Positions 7,257 through 12,188 of a DNA stretch of 12,188 nt are shown here, piece by piece. The notes beneath the pieces were generated by a model that was not told the origin of the DNA, ran no database searches, and saw only the letters and a program-made list of their open reading frames with translations. Made by a program: the position numbers and the translations under genes. Position 1 is the stretch's first letter. Each line of letters starts with the position of its first letter. The DNA comes from Wenzhouxiangella sp. (GTDB taxonomy: Bacteria; Pseudomonadota; Gammaproteobacteria; Xanthomonadales; Wenzhouxiangellaceae): NCBI GenBank assembly GCA_007123575.1, contig SKKV01000196.1:1-12188 (forward strand), given 5' to 3'.

Positions 7257-8536
7257 CCGTTGAACAATGCCTGGGTGCCCAGGGCTTCGGCCGCGGCACC
7301 CAGGCGCTTCAGGGCCAGGCAATAAGCGGCTTCTCGGAACGAAACATCCAGTTCCTTGGCCAGGTCCATGACCGCAGCGAACTGCTTGCGCATCCGTTTT
7401 TCCAGGCGCTGATCGACCTCGTCCTCGGTCCAGTAGTCGCCGCTGCGGTTCTGGACCCACTCGTAGTAGCTCACGGTCACGCCGCCGGCGTTGGCCAGAA
7501 TGTCCGGAATTACGGTTACCTCGCGTTCCTCCAGCAGCTTGTCGGCCTCCAGCGTGGTCGGCCCGTTGGCCAGCTCCAGAATCACGCGGGCGCGAATATC
7601 CTCGGCGTTGTCTTCGGTGATCACATCATCCAGGGCCGCTGGAATCAACACGTCCACATCCAGCGTTAGCAGTTCGTCGTTTGAAATGACCTCGACGTCT
7701 TCCAGGTCACACACCGAGTCTTTGCAGTAAACCTGCTCAACCGAGTTACCGGCGCGCTTGCCCTTGATGACCTCGGGAATATCGAGGCCGGAGTCGTTGT
7801 AAATTCCACCGCCGGAATCGCTGACTGCCACGACCTTGAAACCATCTTCGTGCAATAAGTGAGCAATCGACTGGCCCGCGTTGCCGAAACCGTGAATGGC
7901 GATGGTGGTCTGTTCAGGGTCCCAGTCAAATTCTTGAGCAAGCTCCTGCAGGCAGAAATAGCCGCCGCGTCCGGTAGCCCCGGATCGGCCCAGGCTGCCA
8001 CCGAGGGCCAGCGGCTTGCCGGTTATCACATCCGGGCTGCGACGCCGGACAACGTCGGAATATTCATCCATCATCCAGCCCATGATGCGTTCGTTGGTGT
8101 AGACATCCGGGGCCGGGATGTCGACTTCCGGACCGATGAAGTCGGCAATCCGGCGAATGAAGCCGCGGCTGAGCCGTTCCAGTTCCAGCATGCTCAGCTG
8201 CTTGGGGTCGACTGCAACACCCCCTTTGGCTCCGCCGTAGGGCAGATCCATGATCGCGCCCTTGCAGGTCATCCAGAACGCCAGAGCCTTGACCTCGTCC
8301 AAGTCCACTTCGGGGTGATAACGCAGCCCGCCTTTGCCGGGGCCCAGCAAGTCGGAATGATGGACCCGGTAGCCCTCAAAGATCTCCAGGCTGCCGTCAT
8401 CACGGCGGACCGGAATCGAAACACTCAGCACCGCTTTGGGAAAGTGCAGGCGCTTGAGGGTCTCGGGCGGAATGTCCACCCGCTCAGCTGCCTTGTCCAG
8501 TCGCGCCAGCGCGCGCTCGAATGCGTTGTTGGCCAT
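7247..8536 (-). CDS. Glutamate dehydrogenase, NAD-type (Glu/Leu/Phe/Val dehydrogenase family)
   Basis: The product has 429 residues, typical of the hexameric bacterial and archaeal enzyme. It catalyses reversible oxidative deamination of glutamate to 2-oxoglutarate and ammonia in the cytoplasm. The N-terminal substrate domain shows GPGKGGLRYHP (65-75), K92, PYGGAKGG (99-106, catalytic K104) and PAPDVYT (141-147, catalytic D144). The Rossmann domain has GFGNAG (216-221), and D240 closes the second strand (VAVSD), which favours NAD over NADP. The C-terminal part carries NGPTT and ILANAGGVTVSYYEW, normal for the family. The length and sequence resemble RocG/GudB-like catabolic enzymes more than NADP-type GdhA, so I give no symbol. 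GGAG lies 4 bases before the ATG. It is downstream of the porin gene on the same strand, but 99 bases apart with its own possible promoter. Confidence 0.95.
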   Translation of the reverse strand: MANNAFERALARLDKAAERVDIPPETLKRLHFPKAVLSVSIPVRRDDGSLEIFEGYRVHHSDLLGPGKGGLRYHPEVDLDEVKALAFWMTCKGAIMDLPYGGAKGGVAVDPKQLSMLELERLSRGFIRRIADFIGPEVDIPAPDVYTNERIMGWMMDEYSDVVRRRSPDVITGKPLALGGSLGRSGATGRGGYFCLQELAQEFDWDPEQTTIAIHGFGNAGQSIAHLLHEDGFKVVAVSDSGGGIYNDSGLDIPEVIKGKRAGNSVEQVYCKDSVCDLEDVEVISNDELLTLDVDVLIPAALDDVITEDNAEDIRARVILELANGPTTLEADKLLEEREVTVIPDILANAGGVTVSYYEWVQNRSGDYWTEDEVDQRLEKRMRKQFAAVMDLAKELDVSFREAAYCLALKRLGAAAEALGTQALFNGKD

Positions 8537-8540
8537 GCTG

Positions 8541-8576
8541 CTCCAGTTAGTAGTTCATCACTACTGGAGAATCATA
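8541..8576 (-). promoter_or_regulatory. Palindrome and -10-like box before the glutamate dehydrogenase gene
   Basis: An inverted repeat has arms 8541-8547 and 8563-8569 (CTCCAGT / ACTGGAG), extended by three more pairs after a one-base bulge (8549-8551 with 8560-8562). The arm nearest the gene contains its Shine-Dalgarno GGAG. A TATGAT box (-10-like) sits at 8571-8576 on the minus strand, with TTGTCA 21 bases upstream, which is too far for a standard -35. If transcription starts further upstream, the palindrome is an RNA hairpin hiding the ribosome site. If TATGAT is the real -10, transcription would start inside the palindrome, which would instead be a DNA operator. Confidence 0.45.
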
Positions 8577-8635
8577 CCGACAACACCGCCATCTAAATGA
8601 CAAAGGCGTTCCCGTTCGCCGAGTCGCGTAGCTTG

Positions 8636-9682
8636 TCAGCGCCCCAGCAGATTGCCCGTGGCGAGCATGATTCGCATGCCAACGCCAAAGATGGTCTCAC
8701 TGCCGCTCTCGTCCCGGTCATTGTGACGAACACCGCCGTGGATGGAAAATCGCCTGTCCATCTGATAGCGCACGCCAACGGCCGCGTATTGGCCGTCGTC
8801 ACTGCCGCTTCGGTCGTTGAACAGACTGGCCCCAGCCATGATTTGCCAGGTGCTGGATAGGCGATAGCTGGCATTCGCATGGAATATGTCAGCGTCTTCC
8901 AGGCCGCTTCCACGACGTTCCCAATGAGAGGATAGGGTCCAGGCGTCGTGTGACCATCTCAATCCCAGTTTTGTGCCGGTACGATTGTCCGGGCCTTGCT
9001 GAAATTCGCTGGCATCGATATGAGCGGCCATCAGCTCAACGGGCCCGACCGGCAGACTCATTGACAAACCCCAGGCATGGTTGCCCGAGGTGCTGCCCGA
9101 ACCGAGGTCGGAAAGATCATCGACCGCAGCAAACAGGGTGAAGCGCAGGCCACGGAAGCCATGGCTGTAGCTGAGCGCATTGTCGACATAGCCACCATGG
9201 CCAAAGGCACCGCCCGAACGCCCCAGGTTGGCGCGGGCCTGCATGAAAGTCGCGTTCAAGGGATCCCAGCCCAAACCGGCCGTCTTGTAAGGAGTTTCAA
9301 GTCTGCCGACCATCAATCGGCCCCAGGGGCCATCCAGCCCGACTTCAACTTCACGCTCACGAGCGTCGCCGTCTTTAAGCCCTTCCATATCCACATTAAA
9401 GCCAAGACGGCCAACAACACGCGTACGCTCGGTAAGCTGAAATCCACCGTCGATGAATAGCGCACCCCAGTTGTGGCTGTTCTTGTTGCCTCCACCCCAA
9501 CCATCGGTCAAATACCAGCCCTTGCGGTCGCGGGCTTCGGCAGCGCTACCAGAGACATGAACCAGTTCCGGCTGTAGTCGCAGCAGGATACTGAAGTGGT
9601 TGTCGTCGGCAACAGCCGGTGGTGCAGCGAGGGCTAGAGCCAACAGCAGAAGAGGGGAGAGAAGACGCACACCTCCTGTCAT
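8636..9682 (-). CDS. Outer-membrane porin (Gram-negative porin family)
   Basis: The product has 348 residues, normal for general porins. A signal peptide (1-25, cut after AVA) is followed by alternating beta-strand sequence throughout. The stretch VEVGLDGPWGRLMVGRLETPYK (113-134) matches the conserved porin signature in which G-L-x-G-x-x-G leads to the first pore constriction and a VGR strand. Charged loops and repeated WGLSMSLP, VELMAAHI and GLRWSHDAW strands fit a 16-stranded trimeric barrel. The substrate is unknown. The ATG overlaps the stop of the previous gene (ATGA, 9679-9682) and has no ribosome site upstream, so translation is probably coupled. Oddly, the C-terminus is GNLLGR and not an aromatic residue, although porins usually end in Phe for BamA recognition; FGVGMRIML (332-340) may be the true last strand. 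Confidence 0.85.
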   Translation of the reverse strand: MTGGVRLLSPLLLLALALAAPPAVADDNHFSILLRLQPELVHVSGSAAEARDRKGWYLTDGWGGGNKNSHNWGALFIDGGFQLTERTRVVGRLGFNVDMEGLKDGDAREREVEVGLDGPWGRLMVGRLETPYKTAGLGWDPLNATFMQARANLGRSGGAFGHGGYVDNALSYSHGFRGLRFTLFAAVDDLSDLGSGSTSGNHAWGLSMSLPVGPVELMAAHIDASEFQQGPDNRTGTKLGLRWSHDAWTLSSHWERRGSGLEDADIFHANASYRLSSTWQIMAGASLFNDRSGSDDGQYAAVGVRYQMDRRFSIHGGVRHNDRDESGSETIFGVGMRIMLATGNLLGR

Positions 9683-10029
9683 GAGTGCACCGTTTTGCCA
9701 AACAGCGCGGTGGTCAGTGGCCAGAGCAGAACCGCCGCCACCAGGGCGGCAGCGATTGAACCACCGAGAATGGACATCCAGTCCAGCAATCCGCTGAGAT
9801 CGGAGAAGCGGGCCGATGTGATCAAGGGAGCCAGGAAGAATGCGAGCACGCCGATAATCGCCCCGCCCAGCAGCGCCGGGCGGCGACCGTTTGACCAGGA
9901 TCGGCCCCGGCTGGCGAGCAGCCAGGCGGTGATGGCTACGTCGATGGCCAGCACAATGATAATCAGCGGCAACCAGGGCCGGATGACTTCAAGCAAGACG
10001 GCCAAAATGCCAGCGATGGAAAATGCCAT
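9679..10029 (-). CDS. Small integral membrane protein of unknown function
   Basis: The product has 116 residues. Three strongly hydrophobic segments are seen, at about 5-39 (probably two helices joined by a Pro-containing turn), 51-72 and 88-111. A basic cytoplasmic-type loop, ASRGRSWSNGRR (39-50), lies between the first two. I recognise no family motif. The open frame reaches back to 10380, but that part overlaps the sqr gene. The ATG at 10029 has a GGGAG motif about 8 bases upstream and lies 50 bases after the sqr stop. The stop overlaps the porin start by 4 bases, which ties it to both neighbours as one unit. A role in the membrane alongside sulfide oxidation or porin assembly is a guess from position only. 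Confidence 0.8.
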   Translation of the reverse strand: MAFSIAGILAVLLEVIRPWLPLIIIVLAIDVAITAWLLASRGRSWSNGRRPALLGGAIIGVLAFFLAPLITSARFSDLSGLLDWMSILGGSIAAALVAAVLLWPLTTALFGKTVHS

Positions 10030-10079
10030 ACGTTCAGACTCCCAATGTTTTGTTCGGTGCCGTATCGAATTTCTTAAGG

Positions 10080-11420
10080 CTAGATTCGCCCGCGCAGCAT
10101 CGCGTTGTAAGCAGGTTGCAGCATCCGGTCTTTCATCACCCAGGGTACCCAGTGCTCCCGGTAGGGACTGATGAAAGGAAATGACGGCACCATGTTCAAG
10201 GCGTAGTCGAATTCGACCAAAATGCCACGGCCCCGGCCGGTAATCAGTGGGCAAGATGTGTATCCGTTGAATCGCTGTACTGCTTCCCTTTCCGCCAGCA
10301 CGCTGATCAGGTTGTCGACCGCGACCGGCACCTGGGCCTTGACACTGGCGGCCGTTTTGCCGATCGGTGTACCGACACAATCGCCGGCTCCGAACACGTT
10401 GCCGTAGCGACGGTGCCGCATGCTGTACTGGTCAACTTCCATCCAGTTGCCGTCAGCCGCAAACGGTCCGTCTTGCCAGGCCAGTGGGCTGTTGCCCAGT
10501 GCATCCGGAGCGCGCATGGGCGGAACGACATGGATGAAATCATAATCAAGACGAACGTCGCCCTGCGGGGTCGCAAACGTGGCTCGGCGCGCCTCGGGCT
10601 CAATGCCCTTGAGCCGATGATGCCAATTGATGCCGATGTCGCGGCTGGGAAATTCGCCCTTGAGGAACTCGTTGGTGTCTGGCTGTGAAAACAGTCCTCC
10701 ACTTGGCGAGTTGTAAATCATCTCAAGAGAAGCCCGCGTACCACGCCGACGAGCAAGATCCTCGGTCAGCATCGTTACTTTCAACGGTGCCCCGGCGCAC
10801 TTGATGCCGCCCGGGCCGCGGGTGAACAGGCCAACGCCGCCGGCGGTGACGTAGTGGTCGATCATTCGCCAGGTGCGCTCGGCATGTTCAGGGTTGTCAT
10901 AAACGCAACCAATCCCTTCACGACCAATCAGGTCCCGGCTCATGCCTTCAATGGCGGCGTAGTCCACGGTCAGGCCGGTTGTGACCAGGAGATAGTCGTA
11001 GTCTATGTTCTGCCCGCCGGTTGTCACCACACGGTTGGCGTCCGGGTCAATCTCGGCGACGTGATCCTGGATCCAGTTAACCGACCGGGGCAGGTAGCGT
11101 TCATTGCTGTCGACGACCTTGCCGGGCCTCCAGATACCAGTGGCCACCAGCGTCAGTCCAGGCTGATACAGATGGCGTTGGCGACGATCAATGATCGTAA
11201 TGCGGGCACCGTCCAAGGCGCTATCCAGGCGGTTGGCAGCGGCAATGCCGGCGGCACCTGCACCGATGATTACGATCCGGGCGCTGGTAGGCAGGGCATT
11301 GGCAGGAGCGCTTAGCAGCGTTGACCCGCCGACAGCAACGAACGCGCCGCCTAAGCCGGCCGCCTTGAGCAGGGCTCGGCGCCGGGCACTAACCGGACCA
11401 AAGGTTGAATCATCAGTCAT
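10080..11420 (-). CDS. sqr: Sulfide:quinone oxidoreductase, type II, Tat-exported
   Basis: The product has 446 residues. It is an FAD flavoprotein that oxidises sulfide and passes electrons to the quinone pool. The N-terminus is a twin-arginine signal (RRALLK, 14-19, hydrophobic core to about 40, APANA cut site near 42), so the enzyme should work on the periplasmic face. FAD binding is shown by GAGAAG (53-58) and by NVFGAGDC (341-348). The redox cysteines of the human SQOR type are present: C208 in GIKCAGAPLK and C390 in YTSCPLITG. The C-terminal LVEFDY, WVMKDRML and AYNAMLRG also match that type; the C-terminal hydrophobic part probably anchors it to the membrane. A further Cys, C172 (GIGCVYD), lies near the FAD domain. 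AGGAAG lies 7 bases before the ATG. It leads a unit with the small membrane protein and the porin. Confidence 0.93.
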   Translation of the reverse strand: MTDDSTFGPVSARRRALLKAAGLGGAFVAVGGSTLLSAPANALPTSARIVIIGAGAAGIAAANRLDSALDGARITIIDRRQRHLYQPGLTLVATGIWRPGKVVDSNERYLPRSVNWIQDHVAEIDPDANRVVTTGGQNIDYDYLLVTTGLTVDYAAIEGMSRDLIGREGIGCVYDNPEHAERTWRMIDHYVTAGGVGLFTRGPGGIKCAGAPLKVTMLTEDLARRRGTRASLEMIYNSPSGGLFSQPDTNEFLKGEFPSRDIGINWHHRLKGIEPEARRATFATPQGDVRLDYDFIHVVPPMRAPDALGNSPLAWQDGPFAADGNWMEVDQYSMRHRRYGNVFGAGDCVGTPIGKTAASVKAQVPVAVDNLISVLAEREAVQRFNGYTSCPLITGRGRGILVEFDYALNMVPSFPFISPYREHWVPWVMKDRMLQPAYNAMLRGRI

Positions 11421-11427
11421 GACGGGG

Positions 11428-11477
11428 CTTCCTGTAGACGCTCCGCCTATCGTATTAGATCACCCTTATGTATTCAA
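11428..11477 (-). promoter_or_regulatory. Candidate sigma-70 promoter and ribosome site of the sqr unit
   Basis: On the minus strand, TTGAAT (11472-11477) and TACGAT (11449-11454) are separated by exactly 17 bases, matching -35 and -10 boxes at five and four of six positions. Transcription would start near 11442, giving a leader of about 22 bases that holds AGGAAG (11428-11433). No activator site is established. A 5-bp inverted repeat (CGACC, 2-base gap, GGTCG) at 11481-11492 lies just upstream of -35 and could be an operator half-site pair, but it is short. Confidence 0.5.
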
Positions 11478-11513
11478 GCTCGACCTTGGTCGAATGCCGG
11501 ACAAGTCAACCGG

Positions 11514-12188
11514 TCAGCGGGGACCCGGCGGTGCATGTCGACGAATGAAGTCATTCAAACGGCCAAAGGTATAGCGAGCATAGTGATCGGTGGCCGCCCA
11601 CCAGTGGCCGGAGTCATGGACGATATCGAGCTCAAACTGCTTGCCGAGCAGCTTCAACTTCTCGGCCATCATCAAGGTAGTCTTCAGCGGCACGATGTCG
11701 TCATGCACACCGTGGATGATCAGCAGGGGATCAACCAGGTCTTCACCGAGATCGAGCAAGCTGCCTGCCTCGAAGATATGGGGATGGGTGTCCGGCCGAC
11801 GGGTCAGGTGCTGGTCGAAGCCGGTGAAGTGATGAATATCAACCGCCGGGGCGCCAGCGACACCAACGGCGAATAAACCCGGCTTGCGGAACAGCCCAGT
11901 CAGCACCAGCAGCCCGCCATAGCTGTTGCCCCAGATCGCGATCCGATCGGGATCGACGTAGGGCAGGGTGTTCAGATATTCAACCGCGCTGTGCAGATCG
12001 TCGAGGTCATCCCTGCCCCAGTCGCCTTGAAAGGCCTCGCGGAAATCTACACCGTAGCCGACACTGCCGCGCACATCGACCAGCACGGTAATGTAGTCAC
12101 CGGTAAGCGCCATTTGCTGCTGCAGGAATGAGGTTGGCCGATCAGCGTTCCACTGATTAAGCACGGTATTGGAATAAATGCTGCCGAA
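11514..12188 (-). CDS. S9 family peptidase (DPP4/prolyl oligopeptidase type), C-terminal part
   Basis: The frame stays open to the window edge, so only the last 224 residues are seen; a GTG at 12164 is just an internal Val codon. The visible part is the alpha/beta-hydrolase domain. It has VDVRGSVGYG (oxyanion region), then the complete triad: S89 in WGNSYGG, D163 in HGVHDDIVP and H195 in DSGHWW (numbered from the edge). The missing upstream part should hold a beta-propeller and probably a signal peptide. It is a second S9 enzyme in this window and differs clearly from the one at 5125-7230, for example HDD against KKDE and GHWW against DHWI. It ends 93 bases before the sqr start on the same strand, with no obvious hairpin terminator between. 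Confidence 0.9.
   Translation of the reverse strand, partial: FGSIYSNTVLNQWNADRPTSFLQQQMALTGDYITVLVDVRGSVGYGVDFREAFQGDWGRDDLDDLHSAVEYLNTLPYVDPDRIAIWGNSYGGLLVLTGLFRKPGLFAVGVAGAPAVDIHHFTGFDQHLTRRPDTHPHIFEAGSLLDLGEDLVDPLLIIHGVHDDIVPLKTTLMMAEKLKLLGKQFELDIVHDSGHWWAATDHYARYTFGRLNDFIRRHAPPGPR

Noticed and set aside
10030..10380. N-terminal extension of the small membrane protein
   Set aside because: It overlaps the 3' end of sqr in another frame and has no hydrophobic or family-like features. The internal ATG at 10029 has a ribosome site.

Overview
The window reads as a chromosomal segment of a moderately GC-rich Gram-negative bacterium, most likely a gammaproteobacterium. The evidence is a SohB protease, a YqiJ/YqiK pair close to the enterobacterial proteins, and an outer-membrane porin. 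The exact lineage cannot be fixed from sequence alone; a Chromatiales or Wenzhouxiangella-like bacterium is a guess. I see no transposase, integrase, tRNA, rRNA, CRISPR array or phage gene.

Region 1 (1-134) has no gene. It holds a striking long inverted repeat (53-123), built from six iterations of a CACGGAA core at 9-bp spacing, followed on the minus strand by a T-rich tract. It lies 11 bases past the stop of the flotillin gene and could end its transcription.

Region 2 (135-4991) is a minus-strand run. In transcription order it holds sohB (S49 inner-membrane protease), a small gene with a ribbon-helix-helix-like N-terminus, a PspA/IM30 family gene, a yqiJ-like NfeD/OB-fold membrane gene overlapping pspA by 4 bases, and a yqiK-type flotillin. 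This looks like a membrane-stress or membrane-microdomain module. The S49 protease and the DNA-binding candidate at its head are its least expected members.

Region 3 (5125-7230) is the only plus-strand gene: a secreted S9-family (prolyl-oligopeptidase type) peptidase with a full catalytic triad, divergent from sohB. It converges on an NAD-type glutamate dehydrogenase (7247-8536, minus). The two stop codons are 16 bases apart and sit in overlapping hairpins.

Region 4 (8636-11420, minus) looks like a three-gene transcription unit. It has a Tat-exported type II sulfide:quinone oxidoreductase with both redox cysteines, an unrecognised 116-residue membrane protein, and a porin whose ATG overlaps the previous stop. 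A good promoter candidate lies just upstream of the sqr start.

Region 5 (11514-12188, minus) is the C-terminal part of a second S9-family peptidase whose start is outside the window.

No wholly new system is evident. The best candidates for a second look are the iterated inverted repeat, the protease/RHH/PspA/YqiJ/YqiK cluster, and the sqr-membrane protein-porin unit.
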